From Monosporascus cannonballus (taxonomy: Eukaryota; Ascomycota; Sordariomycetes; Xylariales): a DNA stretch of 64,000 bases. The stretch covers positions 62,001 through 126,000 of the forward strand of contig QJNS01000196.1 in assembly GCA_004154925.1 (NCBI GenBank), read 5' to 3'. Of the stretch, positions 20,818-31,634 are shown one piece after another. The translations under genes and the position numbers were made by a program. The stretch's first letter is position 1, and every line of letters starts with the position of its first letter. The notes under the pieces are model-generated. The model did no database searches, was not told where the DNA came from, and saw only the letters and a list, made by a program, of their open reading frames with translations.

Positions 20818-21876
20818 TCAGAGTGCTCGGCGGACATCAGATTTTGCTTGACGCTCACGAGCCGCCCAGCCTCCCTCTGACTCATCGAGGAACGAGTCTT
20901 CCTCCTTAGCTTTGCCGTTGGTACCCGGTCCTCCTAGGCTACAAGGAGAAGGGAGATCTGGAACTAAGGGGCAATGCTCCCCAAGGTAGATGTTCCCTCG
21001 CTCCATCGAGCCGGTGTAGCTCCACTTGGAAGGCACTCTCATCATCACCCAACCGGAAGAAGTAGAGGAGGAGGAGTCGGATCTCCCACGGCTGGAATTC
21101 GCGGGAGATGGAAATAGTGGGAGTTCATCCTTCTCGTCGTCGTCTCCGTCGCCGTCAAGCGAGTCATCAGAGATCCACAGCTGCGAGCGTACGTTATTCC
21201 AGAACTTGTGGGCTTGCGCAGGGTCTCTTTTCTCCTGCTCATCGGAGTACTCGCTGTCACTGTAGGCCGCCCCAGACTCACTAACCGTGGCGCCGGATTT
21301 CTCTGTGGCCTCTTGCCGTTTGGGGGATGTTGAGACAGTAGGGAGACCAACCTCAGTCGACTCGGTCGCTGGAGCAGGGCAGTCGCGCTGGAAGAACCCT
21401 CCTTCTGGTTGGTCGTCGTCCAGACATTGGCACAGGGGTCGATTGTTGAAGAACTGCTGGTACTTCAAGACGTTAAGTTCGTAGCTCTCTGGAACTGTAG
21501 GGTCGTCGAGAAATGGTGACTTGGGGAATGGAGATTTGGGCAGAGGTGACTCTGAGACTGCAGTGAATGACTTGTTGACTGGTGTCTCATAGGTCTTGAA
21601 GGGCTCATCACCGCCCTCTGGTTTGGAGCGTCCAGTTGAAACCGACATAGTCGATGACTGAGCCGCAGCGGGCGTGGCTCGATCCGGTGTCTGGAAAGTC
21701 TTGTTCAATGATTCTTTGGTCTTCTCCAGCCAGTTGGAGATGACATTCTTGTCCGAGTCATCCTTGTCATAGACGGTGGCACTCTCGCGGGGTGGGGTCT
21801 CTGGCGCTTGAAGTCTGCGGTCAATGTTGTTGGAGAAGCTGGATGCTAGACCTCTCATCTCGATCTTTCGGTCCAT
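20818..21876 (-). CDS. Uncharacterised acidic serine-rich protein
   Basis: A frame of about 352 residues from ATG 21876. The open frame continues upstream without an ATG, through sequence that looks coding (RSSEEYLGIPQKPSAQSL), to about 22040. A second candidate start, ATG 22027 (MAPSGNDSEEDPFL), lies in another frame. The true 5' end may therefore involve an unseen junction or a one-base shift near 21985. The protein is mostly disordered. It has proline-directed phosphorylation-like sites (SPLPKSPFPKSPF), an acidic run (DGDGDDDEKDE), a Ser-rich run, and two ordered-looking segments (ELNVLKYQQFFNNRPLCQC and HKFWNNVRSQLWI). I do not recognise a domain. It is divergent from the kinase gene. Confidence 0.6.
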   Translation of the reverse strand: MDRKIEMRGLASSFSNNIDRRLQAPETPPRESATVYDKDDSDKNVISNWLEKTKESLNKTFQTPDRATPAAAQSSTMSVSTGRSKPEGGDEPFKTYETPVNKSFTAVSESPLPKSPFPKSPFLDDPTVPESYELNVLKYQQFFNNRPLCQCLDDDQPEGGFFQRDCPAPATESTEVGLPTVSTSPKRQEATEKSGATVSESGAAYSDSEYSDEQEKRDPAQAHKFWNNVRSQLWISDDSLDGDGDDDEKDELPLFPSPANSSRGRSDSSSSTSSGWVMMRVPSKWSYTGSMERGNIYLGEHCPLVPDLPSPCSLGGPGTNGKAKEEDSFLDESEGGWAARERQAKSDVRRAL

Positions 21877-22027
21877 GATTGAGGAGGGCTTCACGTGTTT
21901 CTCGAGGAAAAAAGGATCCCCTCCGGACGATGTGGTGCGCAGAGATTGTGCTGACGGTTTTTGGGGGATACCCAGGTACTCCTCAGAGGAACGGATCCTC
22001 TTCCGAATCGTTGCCCGAGGGTGCCAT

Positions 22028-22787
22028 CGTGGACCTGCTTCCTAACGCTTGGTGCGTCACCGTGTGGCCGAAGCTTAGTTGCTAGGTGAAAGAGCTGGGG
22101 TTGTATGCGGGTGTGCCGAGGCGAGCAGGTTAAAACGAGGGAAGCCCGTCAAGGGCGAGGATCATGCGTGAAGGACTAGGGTGTAGGCTGCCAAATGTGC
22201 GAGGGTGCGAGTGGGCGGAGCCAATTAAGGATGAATAGGAACTATCATGGTCACAGGTAAGAGTCCATCCCAGTAAGGAATGTGATGGAGCACACAATAA
22301 AATAGGATAGGATGTATAAAACCTGGAAGGTCTGGTGGAACTCGACGACCAAGGTGACGGAATGCATAAGTTGTGTTTCGGTAGTGGTTCATGCAAGAAC
22401 CCGTTTCACTAACATGTCAAGTCCCATTCTAGGATTGAAAACAATGAAACGTCTGTGTATACGTGAGGTGGACGTGAGGATGGGGTTGACTCTCTCACAC
22501 AGAACCCTCTATACTCTGTCAAAGGGGTTTCACATTACACACCAGCCAACCCCAGCCATAATATGAGTTTTCCTCCGGCAACAGTCATACCACAAATTTG
22601 GCAAGTTTAAATTCCGAGTTCTACGCTGCAATTCTCTTTTCGTTTTCCACATTCTTTAAATCTTACCCTGTGTGGTTTCTTTGATATCTTCTCATATCCG
22701 AGCTCGAGACAGCACTGTGGGAACCATCCAATAGAGGACAGGCAACCTCATTTCTTTCGATATAAACAGACTTTTGCTAGTCTTAGT
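22028..22787. promoter_or_regulatory. Divergent intergenic region
   Basis: The 760 bp between the unknown acidic protein (minus) and the kinase gene (plus) must contain both promoters. The last 200 bp before the kinase start are CT-rich, as often seen in fungal 5' leaders. No specific site is supported. Confidence 0.4.
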
Positions 22788-24396
22788 ATGACTTCAGATG
22801 AGGAGAACGGCTCAATAAGAGAGCAGATAACAGCCAACGAGGAGGCCCGATTACTTCCAAGGGGATGGGAGATGAGAGGAGTAGGGAAGTCAAACCGGGT
22901 GGCGTTCTACCGCTCGGACGGCTCAAAAGCTGATAAGAACGGTACGTTTGACCACCCTGTACTAGGTGGGCTTCCGCGTCCCTGGGAACTACGCAAGAAG
23001 GGCCGGGGTCAGTTTATATATTACAATACCGAGACTAAAGAATCCATTACTCGGGGGCCCCGCAAAGTCTCTCGGCGATCGAGGACGCCACCCCCTGGGG
23101 CAGTGATCGTCAGGAGTTCCGGAAACGGGAGGCTAAGGCGGCTTGAGACATCCCTCAGACCCCTCGATGACAAGTACGAGCGAGTCAAGTGCCTCGACGC
23201 CGGCGACGGGACCGTCGGCGGCATGAACGATGGCATCTACGTCGTCAGAAAGAAGCTCACGGGACAGCTCTTCGTCGAGAAGAACTACAACGGCGCCGTT
23301 CCCTACCTGATCCCGCTCATCAGGTCTGAGATCAACATGATGAAGGAGCTGATCCACAATTCCATCATCCACTACGTCGCATCGTTCGTCCAGGACAGCC
23401 CCTTCCGCGCCACGGTGTACATGGAGTACTGCGACCGCGGCACGCTGCGGGACCTGATCCTGACCTACAAGGACAGGAAGAAGTCCCACGCGCCCGACTT
23501 TGTCCCTGAGAGCTTCGTCTGGCACGCGTTCGTGGGGCTCGCCGACGCGCTGGGGTTCCTGGCGACGGGCCGGAGCTGCGTGTCGCTGAGCCTGGAGGCA
23601 GCGAAGAACAACGACGCCGCGACCGCGGGCTCCTGGGTGCCCGTGGTGCACCGCGACATCAAGCCAGACAACGTGTTCCTACGGTCGCGCGACACGCCCG
23701 GGTCCACGAAACCCTTCTACGTGGTGCTGTCGGACTTCGGGCTCGCGCAGCGCGAGAGCGACGCGCGGCGCGGCCTCCAGGGTCTCGTCGGCAGCGTCGA
23801 GTACCACGCGCCCGAGCTCGCGTTCGACCCTTACCCAGACGCCGCGCGCGAGAACCTCCAGGCAGGGCCCCATACCGGCAAGAGCGACGTCTGGGCGCTC
23901 GCGTGCGTCGTGTTCTGCCTGTGCGAGCGGGATGACTTCCCGCATATAGACCGCAATTGGTAGGCATGTCCATGAGTTCACCCTTACCCTTTTTCGGCCC
24001 GTCTTGGGAGCGGAGTGTCCCTTTTTTGTTCGAAGACAGGCACTCACCACGCCTTGGGACATGGTCAATAAATCCAGCCATCCCAGTGCAGCGTGTATGC
24101 ACAAATTACTGACAGTTGAACACGATAGTTACCCCCTGCGTAGCCTTAAGGCCAAGGGGCGCGCGGCGAAGCGGCCGGTGCTGGAGATAACGGAGAAGGC
24201 CGTCTACTCGGAGTACCTCGAGAGGAGCATCACGTGGGGGGCTGCGCGGGACCCGGCGGACCGCCCCGATGGCTGGGAGTTGGTGACGGCCATCAAGGAG
24301 CAGAGAGATCTCTGGGTCGCGGATGCTAACTGGAAGGCACAGGTTGAGGTAGGGGGCGTTCTTCCGTGGTGGGTTGCGGAGAAGCACAGAGTTTGA
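22788..24396 (+). CDS. Protein kinase with N-terminal WW-like repeats
   Basis: Exons 22788-23959 and 24129-24396 give 1440 nt and 479 residues. The intron runs GTAGGC...GATAG (169 nt); the 3' site is inferred from frame. The catalytic domain begins near residue 128 with a glycine-rich loop (DAGDGTVGG). It has the ATP lysine K165 (FVEKNY), a helix-C glutamate in EINMMKE, HRDIKPDN at 288-295, SDFG with D316, and APE at 341-343, so an active serine/threonine kinase is likely. Its overall layout is NEK-like. Two W-containing segments precede it: LPRGWEMR (W27) and LPRPWELRKKGRGQFIYYN (W66). The second resembles a WW domain whose second tryptophan is missing. The end (after 24129) is the C-lobe, including the conserved RDPADRPDGWEL. 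Confidence 0.82.
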
Positions 24397-25019
24397 ATAG
24401 GTACAGCCAGCATTGTTCCGCTATGGTGGGTTTCTCGAGAAATAAATCCGCACGCAGTTGGGGGAATACTTCTTCCTGCACATATAGATCACACATATAG
24501 ATCATAAGCACCATGTTAGATATGGTGATGTTTAGCTCCAGTTCATATAGTACAAACTCCGCGTAGTTTGACGGATTCCGACTTTGTGGTGAGCACACTT
24601 GTTTCGATGATTGTCTAGAGCTGAAGCGTTCATTACGCTAGTAGCCTCTAGAGGAACACCAAAAGCTGAGTTAGGTGTGGCCTCATTAGGCTTTATCTGC
24701 CCTGCCTCATCTAAAAAGAGTCCTGATTACGTAGGTATAGATAGGTATGAGGGACTGAGATGGGAGTTCCTGTCGAGCGGTCTTTCTCGCCAATGCTCCC
24801 AGCTTGAAAAGCGCTAAGAGGAACGCACAGACCACTGGTAGTCCTCATAGTCACTTCCCCCTGTTACCAGCTGGCGGCTCCTTTAACCCCACAAAAACCA
24901 TCTCCGTATCACTTATCACTGTATCACTCCCCCAGTTACACGTAGCACAGTTGAGTATCTCCGGACCACGAATTGATTCCCCGAATTCCACAGAAGTAAC
25001 TCAGCCGGAAGCCATCAAG
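24397..25019. other. Intergenic region between kinase and epsilon-COP
   Basis: The 623 bp hold the kinase 3' UTR and the epsilon-COP promoter and leader. The frame upstream of ATG 25020 stays open to about 24804 but is pyrimidine-rich and leader-like. The ATG at 25020 (MDPYSAEGEL) fits the family's usual N-terminus. Confidence 0.5.
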
Positions 25020-26072
25020 ATGGATCCTTATTCAGCAGAAGGCGAACTGATCAATATCCACAACCACTTCCACCAGGGCCAATACCAAGAAGTAATCGAC
25101 TTCGACACATCTGCCTTCTCCGCCGAAAATGCGCTTCCCGCCCGAGTGCTCCAGCTCCGAGCTCGAATCGCGCTAGGACAGGCAGAGGATGTCGTCGCAG
25201 ACGTACAAGGGGAGTCGGAGCCGGATCTGGTCGCTGTGGGAGCCCTAGCCCAGCAGGCACTGGGGCAGTCGGAAGAGGCCGTGAAGACGATCGAGGAATT
25301 AGCTGCATCTTCGGCGGACAACGTGACTGTGCAAGTCGCAGGCGGCACGGTGCTGCAGACCGCTGGCAAGTCGGAGGAAGCCCTCGCGTTGCTGTCTCAG
25401 CATTCCGGCAGTTGTACGTTACGCCTAGCACCGACAAAACCCATACGAGGAAGGGATACTAACAGCGCAGCAGTGGATGCCGTTGCACTCATTGCTCAGA
25501 TCCATCTACAACAGAACCGAACAGACTTGGCAGTCAAAGAGGTCGCGGCAGCGCGGAGATGGGCGCAAGATAGTCTATTGGTGAACCTGGCGGAGTCGTG
25601 GGTTGGCTTAAGAGTGGTATGCACGAGCACGAGCCTTACTACATAGATATGATAGAGCTGACAGCGTCCAGGGCGGCGACAAGTACCAACAAGCGTTCTA
25701 CGTGTTCGAAGAGCTTGCGCAAGCTCCGTCGACGTCTTCCATCGTCTCCCTCGTCTCTCAAGCCGTCTGCGAACTACACCTTGGCAGAGTCGAAGAAGCC
25801 CAGGGCGCATTGGAGCAGGCGATACAGAAGCAGCCAGACTATACTGAGGCCATTGCCAACCTGCTAGTTCTGACGGTTGTGATTGGAAAGGACCCCTCGG
25901 AGCTGAAAGAGTGCGTAGTCGTCCAATGACTCGTCTTTGTGTTTATGCTAACCGGACCCGCAGGTCGCTGAGGAAGACTGCGCCCGAGCACCAATATCTG
26001 GTTGACCTAGAGGAGAAGAGCGCGTTATTCGACAAGGCGGCTGCTAAGTTCACTGCCAAGGTGTCAACTTAG
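25020..26072 (+). CDS. SEC28: Coatomer subunit epsilon (COPI vesicle coat)
   Basis: Four exons, 25020-25413, 25474-25616, 25672-25910 and 25964-26072, add to 885 nt and 294 residues, the usual length of the family. The three introns are 53-60 nt with GTACGT, GTATGC and GTGCGT donors. The first ends at a tandem CAGCAG, with the second AG used to keep the family sequence GSLDAVALI. The protein is a superhelix of TPR-like helices. Recognisable blocks are GELINIHNHFHQGQYQEVI at the start, HLQQNRTDLAVKEV, AESWVGLRVGGDKYQQAFY and PDYTEAIANL. It stabilises alpha-COP in the coatomer, which drives retrograde Golgi-to-ER transport. A single housekeeping gene with nothing unusual. Confidence 0.93.
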
Positions 26073-28098
26073 GAGGAGACACAGGCAGAGAAGATGCCAC
26101 AAGAGTGATGGCACAGGAAGGGGAGATGACACAGGCGGATAGAGATATGTTCTTCACGCTTTTTCTGTCGTAGACATTGGACAATGGGCAAGAAAGGGAG
26201 CGGAAAGTATACCTTAAGCATGTATGGAGTTCAATTAATCATGACGGGGCACCTAAAAATCCAATGTAACTTATCGTGGCTAAGAGCAGTACTATATTGC
26301 TAACTCACCTGCGTGTCTGCTTGAATTGTCACCTGGATGCTCCATTTTCTCAGCTGCTGCAGCTCTCTACCATCTTCTTTCCGCCGCCTGCGAGGCGACA
26401 TGACATCATTGTGCCTTAGAAAAAAATCACGATATCTGTAGGTTAACGAGTGAGGAGTGTAGTATTGCGGGTAGAACGAAGCCGCCGTCGGCAGGAAAAG
26501 TTCCCCGACAGCCCAGGGGCGGTGGTGCCTGACTAAGCTTGATAACGAATTAACAACTGAGGGTTGGTGGACGCCTGCAGATGTTCTATACCTTCTGATA
26601 GATGTGAAGGGGCCCCATTCACCTATGACACAAACCAATTCTATCCAAGTTGCTAGGCTAACGTACATCTTCACCGCTGATGCGGCGAGGAAAAGGGGCA
26701 CCAAGGCGGACAAGATAAGCTGATAAGGACGTCCGTGAGAGCCTCACGACGATCATGTTCCATAAAAGGTAGATGGGTAACATCATCTCGGGGCCTCGGT
26801 CGCCGCCACCCGGACCTCGTTTCCACATATGCAATGTGATAGGCGCACGGGTAGCCTTGCATTGCCGTCCCCGGTTAAATGAAATTCATCATGGGAAATC
26901 CCAGAATCCGAGCATGCGGGCCGATGACGTCACTGCCAGGCGTGTTCTCATCGATGAAAACAATTGGGTCGACCTTTCTATGACACTGGCAAGGGGCTTT
27001 TCTCGGTGTCCCGTCCGCGGTGTTAATTTCTATGGGCTTCTAGTACGAGGTTCTTTGGGGGCGGACGCCGGTCCGGGCTGACTACCTGCGGGAATGGACG
27101 ACGCTATCTATGTTATGTGAGCCCCGTGAGCTCCGTCCGTCCAGGGGGGCCCTTGGCCCCAGGGGAAATACGTTGGTATTATTAACATGATTATGGATAA
27201 AGAACCTTGCAAATGGAAGCTACCTACACAGGGGTAATTTTTGTTAGTGGTCTCCACCAGCCCGCTATCTTCCCATACGGTTAATATGTAGATTCTTAAA
27301 GAAAATGTATGGAATATACATTGACCGTTGCGCTCAAATCCGTCTTTGACCACTTGTTAAGGGCTCGCGATAGCGGCATGTACTAGCAAACAACCTCATA
27401 AGATATCCAATCCCATATAAATATGGATGAGAATATACCTGATGGAGGTAGCTAACAGAAAATACCCCCGCTTCGTAATGTAAACATGCTAAACTCACAG
27501 AGTTAACTAGAGCTAAGAGTATCGATGAGTATCTTATTTCGATACGTTAGAATCGAACCTTCAGGCGGAGTCCGACCCCGCAGCTGGCGAGACTATAAAG
27601 ACTTTCCACCGACCAGAACAGAGGTTCCAACTCGACGGGATCTCTGGCTCGCTTGTGAGGTCCACGAGAACGACCAGACGATATACGTAGTTGATAAGTA
27701 GAAATGCGGATAGGGATGTTCATAAGGCTTGGTGGGTCAATTGACGTTAGATATGTGGGATCCTGCAGTTCTAGACCTACATATGTTGCGGTAAGCACAG
27801 ATGACGAGATTAAGCACTTGCCACCGAAGCAGATGCGGGATTGCACCTGTAGGAAACCTGCGAAACGTCTTCGATCACTGTCATCACAACCGGGATTTGC
27901 AACAGAGCCCCTGGCAGCCTTGTAGACGGGGCTGATTCCCTAATGGCACCTACGGTTACCGTAACGGAAAGTCCCTATAAAGATTCGCCCTACCTTCGTG
28001 TCAAACTTGCACCTAACCATGTAATACCGTGAACATTCTCAAGCCGTACAAGACCTTTCATATCTAGTCGACTACAGACAACAAATAGAATTCCCAAC
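26073..28098. other. Gene-free stretch
   Basis: Two kilobases with only short overlapping frames. The last few hundred bases are the promoter and leader of the HAD phosphatase gene. Neither a domain nor a repeat could be recognised. Confidence 0.45.
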
Positions 28099-29172
28099 AT
28101 GCCTATCGCTATCAGCCCTCCTAGCACCCCCAAATCCAAAGCACCACTAGGCAGTGCTAGGGGCTGTGCGGATAAGAAGAGACAGATCGTCTGCTTTTCA
28201 GGTAAGAAATACCCGGTTGAGTGGCCCACTCATAAAGTCCCTCATCGCAGATTCCCCAGCGAGTATTTGAATTCAACTTACCAACGTTGTCAAGATTTCG
28301 ATGGAACCATCTTCAAGCAGGACACCGGCCACGTACTCTTCGACAACTACGGCTGCGGCACAGAGCAGAGACGGATCCTCGACGAGCAGATCAAGACCGG
28401 AGCACGCCCGTTCAGAGACGTGTCGGAGGAGATGTGGGGTTCCGTGAACGTGCCGTTCGAGGACGGGTTCGAGACCATGAAGGAGAAGCTCGAGATGGAC
28501 CCCGACTTCCAGGTCTTCCACCGGTACTGCGTCGAGAACGGCATCCCGCTCAACGTCATCTCGGCCGGCCTGAAGCCGGTCTTGAGGAAGGTTCTCGACA
28601 CCTTCCTGGGCAAGGAGAAGTCGGCCTACGTCAACATCGTCGCCAACGAGGCCGACATCAACGCCGACGGGTCGCGGTGGAGGCCCGTCTGGAGACACGA
28701 CAACGAGTTCGGCCACGACAAGGCCATCTCCATGACCGAGGCCCGCCAGAACGCCGAGGCCGAGTGCGACGACGATATGGTCCCCCTGATCGTCTTCATA
28801 GGTGACGGGGCCTCCGACCTGCCGGCCGCCCGGGAGGCCGACGTCCTATTCGCCAAGAGGGGAGAGCGGCTGGAGGAGTACTGCATCGAGAACAGCATTT
28901 CCTACATCTCCTTCAACACCTTCGCCGACATCCAGAGGGAAATCCAGAAGATCAAGGAGGAAGATGACGAGGCGACCGGCGGCAGGGGCCTGCCCGTCAG
29001 GTACAACCCCGGCGCGAACGTCTGGAGGAGGATGTCCGGAAACGCTTCCGTCCCGAGATCCATGCCGCCCGTAAGCGAAGAGTTGAAGGAATTCTTCCAG
29101 CGCGACAATTCTACTCAAGAGAAGACGACTCGCGCCGAGGAGCCTACTCGTTCTCAAGATATCTCGGTATGA
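28099..29172 (+). CDS. HAD-superfamily phosphatase, Ser/PSP-like fungal family
   Basis: Exons 28099-28201 and 28295-29172 give 981 nt and 326 residues. The 93-nt intron (GTAAGA...CAAG) splits the codon of the first catalytic Asp. Motif I is DFDGT (residues 35-39), with both the nucleophile and the acid/base Asp. Motif II is the Ser in NVISAGLKPV. The motif III lysine is probably in the HDNEFGHDK region. Motif IV is IGDGASD (203-209). The layout matches cytosolic phosphatases related to yeast YNL010W and to phosphoserine or diketo-methylthiopentane phosphatases. The physiological substrate is not evident from sequence. The last 40 residues are polar and probably disordered. Confidence 0.85.
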   Translation: MPIAISPPSTPKSKAPLGSARGCADKKRQIVCFSGKKYPVEWPTHKVPHRRFPSEYLNSTYQRCQDFDGTIFKQDTGHVLFDNYGCGTEQRRILDEQIKTGARPFRDVSEEMWGSVNVPFEDGFETMKEKLEMDPDFQVFHRYCVENGIPLNVISAGLKPVLRKVLDTFLGKEKSAYVNIVANEADINADGSRWRPVWRHDNEFGHDKAISMTEARQNAEAECDDDMVPLIVFIGDGASDLPAAREADVLFAKRGERLEEYCIENSISYISFNTFADIQREIQKIKEEDDEATGGRGLPVRYNPGANVWRRMSGNASVPRSMPPVSEELKEFFQRDNSTQEKTTRAEEPTRSQDISV

Positions 29173-31634
29173 GTAGAACTTACCAGGACCGATGAATCAC
29201 TGGATTATTTTAAGGACTTCTATTTTATTTTGCGGAGCGCGGCGTTTAGGGGTTTGAGGTTAGGCCGGGCGATGAGATACACTTTGAACTGAAATCAGTT
29301 ACGGGCCGTGGTGGATGTTTCGGGCCCAAGACCAACATCAATTAACGCATGTGAGACTTCTCGGGATATGCGGGGTCGCTTGAGGAACAAGCTCATTTTG
29401 TTGATAGAGGGGCGCGTAGGGCAACCGTCTGTGGATAACAACCCCGCTATTTGTATGCAGCCCATAAACTCCAACCTACTTCCATCCACTGTCGCAAAAC
29501 CACAACACGGAATACATTAATCAACAGACCAATTGGGCCTGTTTGTCCGCTATACTCGTGGGTGCATATTGGAATTTTGAGGGGGCTGAGGCTTACAGCT
29601 TGGTGACAAATACCGAGAGCCTTGTGTTCGCGTTAGGCCACCTGAGAAAAGCTCCATATAATTGCTTAAGTAACTTGACGTTAGAATTGCCGTTCCATCC
29701 AGAAACTAAGCTCCTTCCGAATTCCGAGGCCGGGTCTCACGAGCGACACGAATCACGAGTCGGCTTTGCTGCACTGCCCGCTTAACACAGCTGTGAATTT
29801 CGTCATGACCTTGATTATTAGACGAGTTGACCACCTAGGCGTGGGTCTGGGCCCTGCATAATTGCGGTATTTAGCAACACAGACCCGCCAATGGGATTCT
29901 CTGCGATGCCAGGACCCATTACGGCGGTAGATCGGCACCGATCGGGATCGCCGCCTGCTTAGGTGCTCGGAGGTGCGTCAGTCTCAGCTTTGCGAACTCT
30001 CAGGCTTCTCCGTGGCTGCGAAATCGACCGATTGCCTGCGCCATTGGCACAAACCAACTTGGCTCCAGCGGGGCCAAGTTTGTGCCGACTTACCGCCGTT
30101 CATCCTGTCTTGTAGGCAGCCCCCGCATCCTACTCTGTAGAGGTACTGTAGATTGCACAGGGGAGAGTTGGTACCGAGAACTTGGTAGTGTGCCGCTACA
30201 GTAAATCGTGAACAAGGTTGACGATGGGGGGGAATCCATGCTCATATTCGACGATATTTCCCTGTGCAACGCTAATTACACAGGACCGAGGGCATTCTAC
30301 CATGTTTCTCCAGTCGAAGCTAAAAAGGAAAGTTCCGAGCAATCCGGGGGTTAGTCTTGTATTCTACACCCGAGGAGCCACGGTATGTCTCTTGGTTACA
30401 CATGCGCTGAAAGGGTTGGACTCGGGTTGTAGATCTTTGCGATAGTTTGTGTTGTCGGGGCTTTGAGGTCGGCTCCGGATTGTGAACGCTAGTGGTCTAG
30501 ATTCACGATTTCATAAGCACAAAGTCCACGTATTGCCAACGGCAGCCTTATTGGATATGGCATGGCCTTTTTGCTATTTTGGGGTGTCTGGCTTGCCTTA
30601 TACCTTTCCGAGTTAACCTGTGAGCGTAACCCCCTCTTAAGTCCTTCCGTTTCGTCTCTCGATCAGCTCTTCTTCTTTCAGCCTGTCCATCCACCCTTCG
30701 GCGGTACTCGAGTCTCGACTAGGACTCGTCGAAGGTTCGCACAGACGCACATACACTACCGGGGCCTTCCGGGAGGAAGCTCATGATCATTCCCCTCATC
30801 CTCCGAATATCCTGCGACAGACGCAGCCTAGTCGTCACCACCAGACCTTCTGGAATCGACGGGGCTTAACTTTAAAGTCTACATCCACATCATCTAATCT
30901 TCGTTCCGTCTAATTAAACCCAATTCTTGGTCAATTAACGAACAAACCCTTGATTTCAGTCAGCCAACTCGATGACGGAGATGGCGCCCCACCAGGAGTG
31001 AGCTTGGCAACAATTCCCGGCAGCCAGGTCCCGGCAGCTTTGGTGAAATGGCCTTGCTTGACCCCCCTACCGGCTGGAAACATACCTAGCGCGGCACAGC
31101 CATCTTGCAGAAATAGGGATTCATCAGCATTTAACAGCTACCTCCGGAAGCCTATCTATGCATGCATACTTTATGTGCTTACCTCACTATACAATTCGAA
31201 CATTCTGTTTGCTCGTACGCTTATTACGCTTACTTGTTTGCACTTAACTTTTAATCTTCTTCATCTGACCCCGAGTTGGCTAGAGTTTGCTTGATACCAA
31301 ATACATAGATATCCCTCAAACCCCTCGAGACAAATCACGCCCGGCGCCCAGCCAACTCCTGCCTAGTTGTTATTTACTTACCTAGAGCTCAGAAAATTGA
31401 CAGCCGAATCGAATCTGAACCAGCTTTTACAGACACAATCGCGGGTGCCGAAACCCTGGCTGCGGCCAATAGGGATACTTTGCAACGTCTCTCCCCCCCC
31501 TCTAACTATAGGGACCTTCCCCTTCCTCTCTTTCCCTGGGCAAGCTGCGAGAGATCATTCCAAGTAGCGGCTAGCTCATCTACGTACCCTACCTTGCTTG
31601 CATTGATTCAAAACCCCCTCTTCCTATTTACAAT
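29173..31634. other. Gene-free stretch
   Basis: About 2.5 kb without a supportable gene. The last 1 kb is pyrimidine-rich (for example 30640-30710 and 31490-31540) and likely forms the promoter and long leader of PSD2. It contains the imperfect palindrome listed separately. Confidence 0.45.
30046..30086. other. Imperfect palindrome
   Basis: GGCACAAACCAACTTGGC is followed, after a 9-nt centre, by GCCAAGTTTGTGCC. The arms pair over 14 bp apart from a 4-nt bulge in the left arm. It sits in gene-free DNA. No function is assigned. Confidence 0.5.

Noticed and set aside
26935..26942. TGACGTCA, a CRE/ATF palindrome
   Set aside because: One such 8-mer is expected by chance in a window of this size, and it lies more than 1 kb from the nearest gene start.
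27545..27620. GGTTCGATTCT word resembling a tRNA B-box (minus strand)
   Set aside because: The flanking bases do not form a T-arm stem and no A-box, anticodon arm or acceptor stem fits.
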